Shown here piece by piece: positions 31,515 to 44,348 of a DNA stretch of 64,000 nucleotides. Location of the stretch: positions 3,620,458-3,684,457 of the forward strand of contig NC_031476.1 of the NCBI RefSeq assembly GCF_000006565.2, in the 5' to 3' direction. The notes beneath the pieces are model-generated. The model did not search any database. It saw nothing but the letters and a program-made list of their open reading frames with translations, and was not told where the DNA came from. A program made the translations under genes and the position numbers. How positions within the stretch are numbered: position 1 is the first letter of the stretch; every line of letters begins with the position of its first letter. Source of the DNA: Toxoplasma gondii ME49 (taxonomy: Eukaryota; Apicomplexa; Conoidasida; Eucoccidiorida; Sarcocystidae).

Positions 31515-34500
31515 GGTGAAAGCAAGACAATTTCACGCTTTCCGCAAGTGAGAATTTTGTCCACGAGTCTTGCAGAGACCTGAAAACATCAATGACTCAG
31601 TCGTTTGCTGAAGAACTGGTTTCCATGGACGGAAAGCCGACGGCATGCAGGACCTCAATGGGAAGGGATGCCCGTTTCAAGCTTTTTATCGATTATGCGA
31701 TGTGTTCACTTAAAACAGATTACTGGGTTCGAAACAGAGAAACACACACTAGTTCTTCCGTTGCACTGCTCTGCTCTTTAACAAATATGCCTCCATTTCT
31801 CGTAGCTACTCGTTTCAGAAGCCAGGGGATTCGCGGGCCTTGCCACAGGGCATCCGAGCATTGAGTTGGAAGACCGGGGGTTGCGTAATCCGGTTTTTCG
31901 TCTTTCAACTGCCAAATGAACTGCATCCTGAAGTGAGTGCTTCGAACTGAGAGCAGTCAGCCCCGAGAGGGGGTCCTTTGTAGGCTCGTTCTGGGCTTTT
32001 ACACTACGAAATGGATTCCTGGTTGAGATCGTGAGGGTCTCCAGCCGGATGCCCAACAAGTCAACGCACAGTGTTAGAGTATCGTGCGTGACCCTTGTTC
32101 TATTCTGCTTGCGTGAACTACATTTTGGCATTCAGTTCGAGAAAATGTGGGGGAAAAGGCAATCTAAAGGCCCTGCTGTCGACAGTGTTCCTCAGTGTCG
32201 TTTAATTGTCCGGATTCATGACAATTCACGTTTCCAGAGATGAGAGTGTCGAGTAAACTTCACAGGCGGGGCATGGGACAGGCATGAAGCTGACCCCGAA
32301 GAGGATGGTTGTTTCTGCAAATCAAAGATCAATGTTGGTGTCTGTGTGGGGATTTCTCTGCTGGAGTCGAGCGATCTTGTTTGTGGCTCCATCAACTTCC
32401 ACACTCGACGATCATCATCCGACAAGAAATTCCCTACATTTGGACTGTCATCATACAGTCGGAACAGACGAGCGTGCCGGCCTCTTGTCGCCAGTCCATC
32501 TCTCTTTTACCGATTCACAGTAGTCAACCACACATGAGGTAGCGAGGACACTCAGTGCCACGTACGCCTGAAAGAATGTGCACCAGGCAAAGGTTGCGTT
32601 GTCAGCAGTTCGCTTTGGTTCTTGGGAAACGGCCTCCTACCACCCATTACACATTGGTAAAAAAATGCCATTTCCTCCGTGCACACACGGTGTTCATAGC
32701 GTAAAGATCGTAGCTAGGACATGAACTGTAATTATCACATGATATGTAGACATTGTCTGTGTGCAAATAATCCGCGATCCAGAACAGTATACTTTAAATC
32801 GAATTAGCTAGTATCTGTTCCCACCTGCCTCCTTCTGGTCTCTCTACATCTGCGCCTGTAGAGGCTCCCTGGACAATCGCTCGAAGCCGGCTTCTGCAGA
32901 GTCAGACGCTCTTATTTCCCCTGCGCTAGTGACCTCTGCGACTTTATCGTATTCAGGTCACACACGGGATTGCCACCGGTTCGTCAACAGAAGATATGTA
33001 CCTGATCTCTGATAGTACCATGGTGTAAATAAGGAAAAATCACCTCCAATGGATACAAACCAAGATATGCGGCCTTACTGGGAAAAAACTGTTTCTACAG
33101 CTGGATTAGGGTCCTTTTAGTCTTCCTCATCTTCCTTCCTGCTGTTCCTCATCATCTGGCCTCTCCCGCCTTTACAATGCCCCAGGCTGCTCCTTACATT
33201 CCGTCTCTCCCCTTCCACAAGAAAAAAACGCGTCTTCTTTCTCTGGCGACCCATCATCATCGGTTGCAGCCCTGCCTGGAAATACTCTTCTCCTTCCTTC
33301 TCCTTTCTCGTCGTGCTTCTCGTGATCGTCGCGCAGATCTTCTTCCCTCGATCTGTCTTCTTATGCCACCTGTGCCCCCACCCTGGTTCCTCCCAGTCCC
33401 CTCAGCACAGATATTTCGTCCTGAACATGAAGATGGATAATTCACACTTCTCTCCGTTTTTTGCTGTGCATGCACTTTCTAAATCTCCACTTGCAAAGGG
33501 ATCTTTCTTCTGTTTGTGCTGCCGGTTGTGAACGCATCCCAGTTCTCCCCTCGCCTTGTCTTTAGACCGGCATCATCCATGGAGCATCATGGAGTGAATG
33601 TAACGTGGATCCCATACACGAGCTGTAGATGGCCTTCACGAATCTTGAAACATCGAAGTCGATAGGTGAAACGTGCAATGCTTGAACATTACACCTGCTA
33701 CACCTCGCTGCCCAACACCAAGGCAGTGTCTGTGCCTATCGTTCCCCTATGTCTTGTTGCAGAGAAAAATGTTGTTCTGCATCAGCTGCTGCCGCAGGGC
33801 TTCAAACAACAACGTTTCTTTCTTCCCTGCGAATTTTCCATGGGAGCACGGTACCATCCGATTCGGTGTGGTGCCATGGGAACTGAAACCATCCGAAAGT
33901 CCAACAGTATCTTTTCATGCTCTTGAAATTTCATTGACAAGTCGATGACCTAACTACCAAAGAAACACCGGCGGGAGAGAGAATGACTTTCAATGCCGCA
34001 TATCCAGCGCTAGTAAGGTCCTTGTCTGTGCTGGGAATGTTTCTGGGTAAGTCCGTGCTTACGACAAAAGTGAAATGGCTGCTGGTTTATATCCCGCAAA
34101 TCAGATGCGTTTTAGGTCGATGGAATTTATACAGGACGCTGGAGCGTGGACCGTGTAGGCAGTTTCCGTGTTTATTGTCAATTCCAGTTCACAAGCAAAG
34201 AGCCGCAGATTGTGGGAGATGTTGACATCTGCCGATGAATGCGCCGAGAAGGTTTCAACTGTTCACTCAATGCATGTCTCATCCTAGCGAGGATAATTTG
34301 TCTGCCGCTCTTCTGTCTCACAACCCTCGCCAGAGTCCTAGGGTCGCGTTGTTTTCAGACGTTTACAGACAGAGTAGGTTCTGTTATATTTCAGAAGTTG
34401 ACAGGCTCAAGAACAGAGAACGACGCTGCATGCATTAGATGTCGAGCATCGAGGCTCACTCGCCTGCCGAAATTCGCGTTTCCGGAAACCGGAAAACTCT

Positions 34501-35305
34501 CTACGTGCATGTCAGAACATGGGTCGACTTCGGAGTGACAAGCCAACGGTGTAAGTTCGACCTCACGATGCCGAACACACACTGTGTTTGATGAGAGTCC
34601 TCCCGTCAGGCGCATCTCTACACATTGCAAGCGCCAGACTTCTTCTACATCTGTCAACGCGTTGGTTCCTGCAGATTTGCAGCAGCTCAAGAACCAAGTT
34701 CTCTACCTCAGGGCCGGGAGGAGAAGCCTTCTTTTCTTGAAAGCGACAGCATGCAAGTTTCTTCGACGCACACGAGAGAAGCGCTGGCAAGCGCAGAGAA
34801 CGCGTTTAAAGAAAGGACGCTGCAGTCCGACTTCTTTGTCCCTTTTCGGGATTCCGCAGCAGAAAATTCACAAAGGCGTCTCTCGGAAGGCAGGTATTCG
34901 CGGCCTCCTTTTTCCTTTCCGGCTGTTGCATTTCCTCTCGAAGTGACGGAGACAGCATGCACAGGTGGTTCTCCATCGGCCAGCGAAGAGAGCTGTTTTC
35001 CACGCGTTGAACTGGAAGGAACGTTTGCGACTTGTTCTGAGTCAGCCTTCTTGATACAGAGGTCTTCTCTTTGAAATACGTTGCTCCCTCTCCGTTCACT
35101 TCCCTGAAACTCTCCTTTCTTCGTCGTTTTCGCGTCGGCCGCGATCCCCGCCTCATCGGGAAAAGCGCGTCGGTCGCGGAGTCACCGAACTGGCGTGGAT
35201 GTGCAAGGATTTTTACTTCATCTCTTGCACTTGCTCGTCTTTCACTTGACAGTCAATGCCTCTGGAACTCCAGAAACAGAAGCGTTCCGCCAGTAGCGCC
35301 GCAAA
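31515..35305. other. Long intergenic region upstream of the exonuclease gene
   Basis: About 3.8 kb without a supported gene. The part to about 33120 is relatively AT-rich and resembles the SRS flanks in composition. From 33170 on it becomes pyrimidine-rich and probably includes the leader of the gene at 35306. The frame 34625-35074 is open for 150 codons but shows no family motif; it may be an upstream frame or chance. Confidence 0.45.
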
Positions 35306-36611
35306 ATGCAGACAACAGTGAGCATTCCGTGTGCTTGGAGGCACAACACCCTCTTTTCATCTCTGTGCCCTCCTCAGTTGAAGAGTCACCGTCAACTTGT
35401 TCGACGGAAGGACCGGCGGGGGCATTCTCTGCTGTCTCGACAACGAAGAGAGACGCGAAAGTTACCTTTCATCCTTTGCTCCCAGGACGATTCCACTCCT
35501 GCGGGTCTCCCCTCTTTTGCTGCTCGGTCCTCCTCTTTTCCCCAGGGTCGCGGGTCTTCTGATCACGTTTCTTCTGACTCTCTTGTCTCTGCGTCATGCT
35601 TTCCCGCGTTGCTTTCTTCTTCTTCGACTTCTCCCGTTTCTCAGCGAGTGCCGCGTTGTCTTCCGCCGCCGGTCTCTCCCGCCGCCACTCCCCGGTCCGG
35701 CGCGCAGTCTTCTTCGTTGTATTTCGTTTTTTCGGCTAAAAGAAGGATTTGTTTCCAGCGTCTTCTTGCTCATTCTTCAAGAACAGCACCAGAGTACCGG
35801 ACTCCAGGTCCTCTCTTTTTGCATGACCTCACACAGCCCAAGTTCTCTCTGTCTCGTTGTCTCTCTCCTTTCTCTCTCGCGCCGACTCAACGCATCGCTC
35901 TCCATAGTCGACGGATAAGGCCGTCTGCACAACCTGCCTTCTCTCTCGCGCCTTCGTCCTCTCCTGCTCCGTGCTCGGCTTCGTCTTCTCCTCCTCCGTC
36001 TTCTGCTCCTTTTTCTTCTCATCCTCTTTTTTCTCCTTCTGCCTGTCATCCTCGGTTTTCTGCGTCGTTTTCTTCCTCTCCTTCGCCTCCTTCTGCTTCT
36101 CGCAGTCGGAAAGTGCACCTCATCGACGACCCTGGAGACTGCGACGCGATTCTGGATGAGCTCTTCTTCGCTCCGTCCTCCTCTGCTCTTCTTCTCCCGC
36201 CCTCTCCCCTCACCACTCACCTCATGGTCCACAGGCAAATGTCCTCTTCGTCTCTCTCCTCCTCCTCCTTCTCCTCCTCCTCCTTCTCCTCCTCCTCCTT
36301 CTCTTCGTCCTCCTCTGCTTCTCCGTCGACGTCTTCTCCCTTTCTCTCTGGGGACTTTTCTCGACAGCTGGTGGCGCTGGACTGCGAGGGAGTGACGCTC
36401 GGCAGATTCGGTCGCGTCTGCACAGTGCAGCTGGCGACGCCTACGCACACGTTGCTCCTCGACGCCCTCAAACCTGGCGTTGTGGGAGGGAACCGGAAGT
36501 TGAAGGACGTTCTAGAATCGCCTCATATTGTCAAGGTGCGTTTTGGGCGGCCATGACCAGTGCCCCTCTCTTACGAACTTCAGCGACTGCTTCTCTCTCT
36601 CTCTCTCTCTG

Positions 36612-36642
<31 letters not shown>

Positions 36643-38220
36643 GTCTCTCTGTCTCTCTGTCTCTCTCTCTGTTTCTGTCTGTCTCTGTTTCTGTCTGTCT
36701 CTGTCTCTCTGTCTCTGTCTCTCTGTCTCTGTCTCTCTGTCTCTCTCTGTCTCTCTCTGTCTCTGTCTCTCTCTGTCTCTCACACACCCAGTGCCCACAG
36801 CGGACTCACGGCGGGTGTGTGTCGACGCTGAAGTCGTCTGAAACTCTTCGCTCGCGCAAAGAAGGCTGGCGGGAGAATCCGAACACAGCACTGTGTACTC
36901 GACTCAACGCTGCAGGAGTGACTGCAGTTCAGTACTCCTCGGTTAGAGGTTTTCTGCGTCGATCGACTGAAAGGCCTGGTCTGAAGAAGCGAATGTGGAA
37001 AAAGCGTCTGACTGAAAAAAGCCTGGTCTCTTCTCTCTCTCCGTCGGACGGATCGGGGAGACTAGAGACACACAGCCTCGCTCTTGGCACCAGGCCGGTG
37101 AAACAGGTGGAAGGGTCTCCACGCTATGTGATTCTTTGTCTTCCTTTTGCCTGTAATCACTTTGAGAAGAAAAGAAAAACTCTTCACAAGTCCTCTTCCG
37201 CTCGCTCTTCTTCTTGCCTTCGCGTCCCCCGGGCTCTGCTGCCTCCTCGAGATGTTCAAAGACTACTCGCTTTCGAGCTGTTGCTTCCTCCCTCTCCCTC
37301 TCCTTCTTCTCTCTCCTTCTCTTCTTCTCTCTCCTTCTCGTCTTCTCTCTCCTTCTCTCTCCTTCCCTTCTTCTCGTCTTCTCTCTTCGTCTCTCTGCTT
37401 CTCGTTTTTTTGCCTTTGCCGTCTGTTCTCTTTGTCGAGGACTTCTCCTCTCTCCTGCCTGTGTCTCGCCGCGCGTCGATGTGTGTGTCTGGAGTTTCTC
37501 GACCCTGCCGACCTTCAGGTTTGTCACGACTGTCGCGAAGACGCCTCTGCGCTTCTTCACCAACACACCATTCGCCTGAGAAACGTCTTCGATACGCAGG
37601 TCAGGGACAAACTCCAGAGCCTCGTGCGTCGCCGTTTCTTCCACCGCGCCTGGAGACCTGGCCGCCGCCAGCCTTCGTCTCAGCCAGTGGCTCCCCGACG
37701 GACTGCTTCAGTCAGCTGAAAGAGTTCTGGACTTCTCTGTCTTGTCTTCTCGCCGCGTGTATGCTCGCTTCCGCTCGACTTGTCGGATCGGCCGAGCAGG
37801 TTCTCCGTTCGTAGGCTCCCCTCAAGCCAAGCTCCTTTCCTCGACAGCCTCTGAGGGCTCGGCATGGCTGGAGAACGTTTGAAGTGAATTCTTGTTCTTC
37901 TCAGGTCGCGCATCAAATATGGAGTGAGCAAAAGGAAGGCGCCCTCTTTCAAGCGTCTCTCTCTGAGTTGTTTCGGAGCTTCTTAAATCTCCGGTAGGCC
38001 TTCGTTTCCATCCGTCAATATGCACGGCCTCTATATTCCCAAGCATTTATGTACTCATCTGCGTGTATGTATTGTGTGTGTTGCTGCGGCCACCTAGGAT
38101 GGACAGCATGAACTGTACAGCGACACAGACATACACAATATATATATATATACATATACATATACATATACATATATATATATATATATATATATGGCAT
38201 ATATGTATATATATGTATGG

Positions 38221-38257
<37 letters not shown>

Positions 38258-38893
38258 TAAACATGTTTATGTATACGGTTGACTATGGAGTTGCTGCTCG
38301 TCTCTGCCTTTGTTGTCTCGGCTCTTTTACAGAAGATGAGAGGAGAGGGTTAACGGATTCGACTCTTCGTGTCTGGAGAGGATCGGGAGTCTCCCAGTCT
38401 CTCCCTGCAGTTCAGCTGAGAATGTCTCCTCTTTCTTCGCGTTTTTCCGTTTCCTGCCAGCTGGCTCCGGATTGCCTTGCTGCTTGATCTCCTCTCTTCA
38501 GAGACGGCGGCATGTCGAAACAGGCGAAAAGCGCCATGGAAGCAGATCCATCTGTCTGGTGTCAACGACCGCTGCCGACGGATCTCCTGAGATACGCGGT
38601 CTTCGGCGTTTCTCATCTTCTAGACCTCGCTCATGTTCTTTCCTTCCATCTTTCCTGTGAGGCGCCACCCAGTTCAGCAAGTGTTCAAGTCACATGGGTC
38701 GGAGCAAGTCTCTGCCCATCTGCAAACCTAGCAACCTATCTACTTACGTCCTTGTCTAGCTCTCTTCCTAAAGAGAGCTCTTTGTCGAAATGCATCGCTC
38801 GGTCTCCCTTCTGTCTGTCTGTCGATTTCCCTATCTGTCTACCTACGCAACTGTATTTATCTGTCTATATATATATATATATATATGTATATG

Positions 38894-38927
<34 letters not shown>

Positions 38928-40442
38928 TATAGATTGTATGTATGGACATGTGTGTCCGTATCTATCTGGGTGAATACGGTTGTATGACGCAGTGTCCATC
39001 TGTTCAAATAGATGTCCAGGTGAACTTTGTGATCTGTCTCAGTGGTCTTCCACGTATACGCGTCTATGTGTGTACGTACCCAGCGACGTAGATCTTTGCC
39101 TGTGTGTCTACGACTGCATGCACGCGTTTGCTTCTCGCGCTCTCTCCATCTGCCTGTCTATCAAGAGCTGTTGAGATCGACATGCACTTCTGGGGATTGA
39201 GGGAGTAGCTGTTTGGATCTCCACCAGCAGGAAGGCATCTGTAGAGAGGGGGCTTGGTCGTCGTTCGTCGTCGAAACTCTGTGCACTTGTCGCGCCCTGT
39301 TCCTCGTGTCTGGGGACCGATCGCCTGCCAGATCTCTAGAAAAGAGCCGTTTTCGAGGAAGAACACAAACGTTTCGTCCCCAACACAGAAGTCGCATAAG
39401 TCTGCATCTACGAAACGGCTTGTCTAGGTAGCCTACATGCACAGATCTGGACAGGTTTGCTTGCTCCTACACAGGCGGACGTCCACACTCTAAGAAGTGA
39501 ATACGCACATATGCATGTATATGTATACTTAATTACTCATCTCTTTATGCATTTGTACAGGAATGTAAGTGTAGAGTTGGGTGAAAGCTCACCTGTTTCT
39601 ACATTTTCAAGCGCCGTACGAATATGGGTGTGAGACCTGTGTCCACATCGAAATGCAGCTGTGTTTGCATCTGCAAAGACGCGAGCTGTTGCTCCGCCTG
39701 CGCTCGCGGCTTCTCTCAGGCGCAGTGTGCTCATGTTTGTGTTTGTGTGTCTCTCGCGTTCCATCGAATTTCCTCTTTGTTCACTGTCTCCTCACTTCGA
39801 GAGATCCACGCGTCAGACAGACAAGCGAGGGGCTTGACAACGAAGGCGCCGAGCGCTTGTCTTCGTAAGGGTTTCGAAATTCTTTCGTTCACGAACCGGG
39901 ATCACCTGTTTCTTCAAATGTGCATGTTCATACTATTAAATATGAGAAACATACAGACTACATGTACGAAATCTCTCTCAGCATATATATATATATATAT
40001 ATGTAGGTATATTATGTATCACAGGTCATACATATTATATAACAAATATATATATATATATGTATGTATATTTGTATGTGCATGTGCATGCATGGAATTA
40101 AGAATGCACATGGTGCCATTGAGATTGACTGAAGTCTGTGACGACACTTGGCGTTGTGGTAGGTTTGCTGGTGGCGTTCCACAGGACCTTTGCGACTTCT
40201 GCTGTCTCGTCTTCATGTTTCTCAGCATGCAACGAAGTAATTCGAAGGAGCTGTGAAGTTTATTTGCCTTACCGACACCTGAACAGTCACCTCAACTCGC
40301 CCGCAGAAATCGCATCTCCCGGCGCAGTCATTCAAGGTGGGGAACTGACCGCGAAACGCAGGAACATTGGAAAAAACGTTTTGCTTCCGCGCAACGTGAC
40401 GCGCAGTCTCGAGCTCCACACTGAAAAGACAAACCACACAAT

Positions 40443-40481
<39 letters not shown>

Positions 40482-41652
40482 TGTTTGTTGGGTGATGTGT
40501 GCAGAGACCGGGAAAGGTAGATAGGTCCTGAGGTGGATCTGAGATTGTGTTGACGTTCATCTAGAAGTGTAGATGCATCTGGTGGTTTCTGCGTCTAGAC
40601 GCATGCATGCACGCCTGCATACGCGACCTAGAAACCATGGAAAAAGAACACAAGATAAATGCTGTTGTGCATGTATGCTTCTTCAAACTCACCATCTATA
40701 AGTATATATATATATATATATATATGTATATTTATACGTATACGTTTATTTATATGAGTACATGTATACATGTGGACATGCCTTTCTTTTTGAGTGTTGC
40801 ACACCGCCTCCCCACTGGACTGTTTAAGAAACTGAAAGCGTCGGCTTTCCATTTCCTTCGAGATCAAGGTTCTTCCGTGGCGATTAAGGTCTAGGCGTTC
40901 AGTGGGAGGGCGAGGAGGAACCGTTCGTGTAGGCGGCTTTTGTAGACGACACCCTTTCCCTGTTTCACCCGTTTTTCTGTTGCAGAGGCACCCTTTGTTT
41001 GCTGAACGGACTGTGTAACTCCATGGAAGAAGAGGAGCGACGGCCGTCAGAGGCTCTTCTCTAACCACGGTTTTCAAAGATGTAGAAAAAGCTGTGTGTA
41101 CGGGGGTGGAGTGCCGAGTGTTCGTCCACGAAGAAACAGAACGGAGTCGCCGAGAAAGCTAGGGAACTGTGCAGTTTCTCCTTTTTTAGACTCGACTGCG
41201 GCTCCCATTCTTCTCGCAGGCATGGTGGCCGCGCGAACTTGCGCAGGTTTAACGCTGAAACTCAACTGCGGGAGAAACGGAGTCGTTTCGACGCCTGCTG
41301 CTCTCTCGCGCTTCCACGATGTAAAGCTCGGTGAGTGCATGCGCAAGACCTTGGCGTGGATGCAACAGAGTGGGTGCATGAATCGCCTCGCTGTTTCCAA
41401 CAAATAGTTTTATACAGCTTACAAGTCAGTATTATTTTTCTCTACATCCGGTGTATGCATGAGCCATTGATATTGTGCGTGCCTTGTTTATTCTCTACAT
41501 ATTATGTTTGCCATATATGCAATTACTAAAGTTTGCATATTATATATATATATATACATGTATCCTTGGAATAAATTATATGTTGGACAAATGGTATGCA
41601 TGTATATGTATATATATGTATATACATATATATATATATATATATACATATG

Positions 41653-41706
<54 letters not shown>

Positions 41707-42824
41707 TATACATATATGTATATACGTGTGAGTCTGTTGAGATGGACGTGCATGCTCGTGCCTCTTTTCTGTGTCTCTGCATGTGCGCGAGTGTCTCCCG
41801 CGTTTTCCTTTTTCAGGAGACATCGTCGACGTCCAAGTTGCCAGTGTGTCTCAGGATGGGCAAACTGTCTATCTCGATCGCTACGACAGCCTCTACAACT
41901 ACTGGAATCTCAAAGAGAGGTAACTCGCCTATCGCCGAAACAGAGCCTGCCGACATTTCTTATCCTGCAGAAGAGTGAAGCACCTTAAACCCTCTGCTAT
42001 ATGTACGTATGCATATATATATATATATATACATATATATGTAAGTGCATGTGTATGAATCTCTGTCTCTCAGTATCTATATAGATACCTCTCTGTGTGT
42101 GAGTACTGTGTTTCTGTATCGACAGTTTGACCGCTTTCATCTCTTTATATGCATGCCTGGATATGTGCGTGTCTATGTGTATCGGTAGAGGCGTGTGTTT
42201 ACTGACATACAAAGGTATTTGTGCTGGCGGGTTTCTGTCGGGGGTTACGGCGATTGAGTTTTGTTTGTGTGTCTCTTCAGTCTCTTTCCACCGACCTGCC
42301 TGCGAGTTTCTCTTCCAGTTTTTTAGTTTGTGATCTTTATGCAAATGCGGCTGCTGTCTCCGCAGGCCGAGAACGCGGCATCAAACAGCGATGGCGTTGA
42401 CCAGCGTAGGTCGTCGAGCATCGCTCTCTGAGCAGAATGGCAAATACCGCCTGTTCTCCTCATCGGAAGGACTTGCGTGCGTCCTCATGCCGCCGAGCTG
42501 CAGTGAAGGTTCACTGGTGTCGCTTTTCTGTCCTGTTGGAGTCGAGGATACCAGTCCAATACAAGTACACGCATACCTACGTACTACGCACATACAAAAT
42601 ACTAGTATGCTTATACATCCCCACATTAATACACACTTAAGGATTTCTGTGAGTACACGTTTATGCCCGCAACGTTTGCATATTGTATATATATATATAT
42701 ATACTCATTTGGATATGGAGATAGAGTCAGCGTTCGACTATGGCGCCTTTTGCGTTTTTTCTTTCAGGAGTCGCAGGTCGATCCGTTGCTGCTCTTAACG
42801 CCAGACGAGGATGAAGGGTCGTGA
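35306..42824 (+). CDS. EXD1-like 3'-5' exonuclease-fold protein with C-terminal S1/OB domain
   Basis: Exons: 35306-36535, 37519-37599, 37905-37993, 38502-38656, 41220-41330, 41817-41919, 42366-42564, 42768-42824; phases agree at every join and total 675 codons. After about 350 residues rich in Ser/Pro comes a DEDD-exonuclease domain. Motif I is [12 protein letters not shown] (DxE), motif [17 protein letters not shown], and then [20 protein letters not shown]. In active members this last region is Y-A-x-x-D; here the Asp position is Gly, so motif III looks degenerate, as in several EXD1/Egalitarian proteins that bind RNA without cutting. Joined by a 2.6-kb intron is an S1-like fold: [20 protein letters not shown], then [20 protein letters not shown]. 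Likely an RNA-binding or RNA-processing factor. The long intron is inferred from phase match alone, so the S1 exons could belong to a separate gene. Confidence 0.7.
36589..36783 (+). repeat. (TCTCTG)n polypyrimidine array in exonuclease intron 1
   Basis: About 195 bases made only of TCTC and TCTG words, 50 bases after the donor at 36536. Open frames on both strands here (Leu-Ser repeats, or Arg-Asp-Arg-Glu on the minus strand) are repeat artefacts. Confidence 0.9.
38138..38254. repeat. TA microsatellite in exonuclease intron 3
   Basis: CATA units followed by long pure (TA)n, inside the intron 37994-38501. Confidence 0.85.
38865..38933. repeat. TA microsatellite in exonuclease intron 4
   Basis: (TA)n with TG interruptions. 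It is the first of four TA tracts in the 2.6-kb intron 38657-41219. Confidence 0.8.
39982..40078. repeat. TA microsatellite in exonuclease intron 4
   Basis: Two TA blocks separated by about 30 bases of AT-rich sequence. Confidence 0.75.
40442..40481. repeat. TA microsatellite in exonuclease intron 4
   Basis: About 40 bases of (TA)n with one CA. Confidence 0.8.
40699..40770. repeat. TA microsatellite in exonuclease intron 4
   Basis: (TA)n that decays into TATTTATA/CGTA words. Confidence 0.75.
41536..41726. repeat. Long TA microsatellite in exonuclease intron 5
   Basis: About 190 bases of TA with CA/TG interruptions on both strands, allowing extended self-complementarity. It ends 90 bases before the acceptor at 41816. 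Confidence 0.85.
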
Positions 42825-43033
42825 AAGGTTCCCAGTTGAAGAAGTGGAAGAGGTTTCTTCATCCTTTTCGTTTCTTTGTCAATTCTTTTCCGATTCTCCC
42901 TCTCCGCATCTCCACACACAAAGATATGTACATGTATATACATATATACAGGCAACAATGTGTACGCCTCTGTGTGAGTGACGGGGCAGGTTTTTTCTGT
43001 TGTAGTTCCACATAGGCACGAGGCAGGAAGGCA

Positions 43034-44082
43034 TTGTTCACTGCATGCTTGTGGGAGGTCGAAGATTTTCGAGCGACCTGCGGCGGACTTGTTGCCTCGG
43101 TGGCGAGGTTTGAAACGCGTCAATGGGTGTCGCACGCATTCGAAAGGTTTCCTGCAATTCTTGTCGGCAAAATCACTCCTGCACTAGACAGAGGCTCCCG
43201 TCGCATGCACCGTCGAAAAAGGGTCGAGTGTTCGTTTCTTCGCTAGAAGTGGAAAATGCACCTGCGCAGAAGGCTGCTGAAGAGCCGCTCGAAAAGAACG
43301 CGAGAGTGACAGCTGTGAGTCTCTTGAAGCTCGAAGGTTGTCGACTCTACAACTGCACCTTTCTAGCCGCCTCTTCCCCTCCTCCGTTTCTCCCTAGAAG
43401 GCTGTGCAGCACCCACGGCGCGCCGAAACATATTTCTTTCGAGCGTGCAAAAGTTCCTGCACAACCTTCCCCGCCCCCCCCCCCGGGGCGACGGCTTTCA
43501 GTGAGGAAGGCACCCCTCTTTGTGGTTCGCAGGAAAGAACGAGAGAGTACCACAGCATCGCATCTCGGCTACACGAGAGACTCGCTTGGCGCCTGCGGCT
43601 GCCGGTGCTCCAGAGTGCAGCGTTTCGCACGGCACACGCTTCTTGGACCGTTGAACTGACTGGAGACCGATTCGAGTTTTTCACTTTCCCGGTATCTGTG
43701 TGCCGAAGCTTACTTCGTCATCGAAGTCACAGCCAGAGAATCAACTGGAAAAGAAATCGAGGAATTCTTTTACATCCACGCACCTCCACAAATAAGCACA
43801 AACACAAATGCAACTCCAGTCCCGAGCCCCCAACAGAGATGGGTCATGTTCGCAGACCAGCCGGAAGAGCTGAGAGAGCCTCGGTCTCTTTCACTGCAAG
43901 ACATGCGTTTCCTCCATCGAAAAAATGGTGGATTCCACGGCCTCTGTTTTTGGTCCGCAGATCCGGCTGGCGACTGGAGGCTTCTGAAACTCTTCGTGCT
44001 CATCCATGCGTCTGATTCAACATTGAAAGACTGCTCTGTCTTGCATTTCACCGTCTCTCCTCTGAAGGCTGCACTCCAATAG
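43034..44082 (+). CDS. Unrecognised coding exons with unresolved frame changes
   Basis: Protein-like sequence on the plus strand that I cannot assign. Segments seen: RFETRQWVSHAFERFPAILV (about 43105-43165); then, in another frame, GRVFVSSLEVENAPAQKAAE ending at a good donor (GACAGCT|gtgagt, 43314); an exon 43533-43691 (ERTREYHSIASRLHERLAWR to RFEFFTFP); then, one base out of frame, YLCAEAYFVIEVTARESTGK through PGDWRLL-like text (PAGDWRLLKLFVLIHAS) to a stop at 44082. The two frame changes need either very short introns (about 45-70 bases), indels in this sequence, or real decay. Composition and codon choice look coding, unlike the flanking introns. The start codon is not identified. Confidence 0.35.
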
Positions 44083-44348
44083 TTGTACTTATTTTCTATT
44101 CACATTGCTCGAGCCTCTGCTTAGGCAGCCACTGTCGACGCGGAAGACAACCGTCGCGAATACGAGAACAGTTAAACTCGCAGAGATCTGCGCATCTCCG
44201 GTCCCGGCGCTCCCCACTGGCCACCGCGCGTTTCTTTCCGAGCGCAAACGCCGCTTCTCTCTGCTTTTTCTCTCTCGCTGCCTTGCGCGCGTTCAGACTT
44301 CTCCCGTCATGCTCTCTTCTGTGTCGCCTGTTGTCTCCTTCTCTCCAG

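Noticed and set aside
36512..36891. Open frames encoding Leu-Ser repeats (+) or Arg-Asp-Arg-Glu-Thr-Glu repeats (-)
   Set aside because: They are translations of the (TCTCTG)n intronic repeat with no start context or splice support.
40799..41022. Possible extra exons ([14 protein letters not shown], then [10 protein letters not shown] and a stop) between exonuclease exon 4 and the S1 exons
   Set aside because: They would end the protein early. Exon 4 joins the S1 exon directly in the right phase, which is the simpler model.
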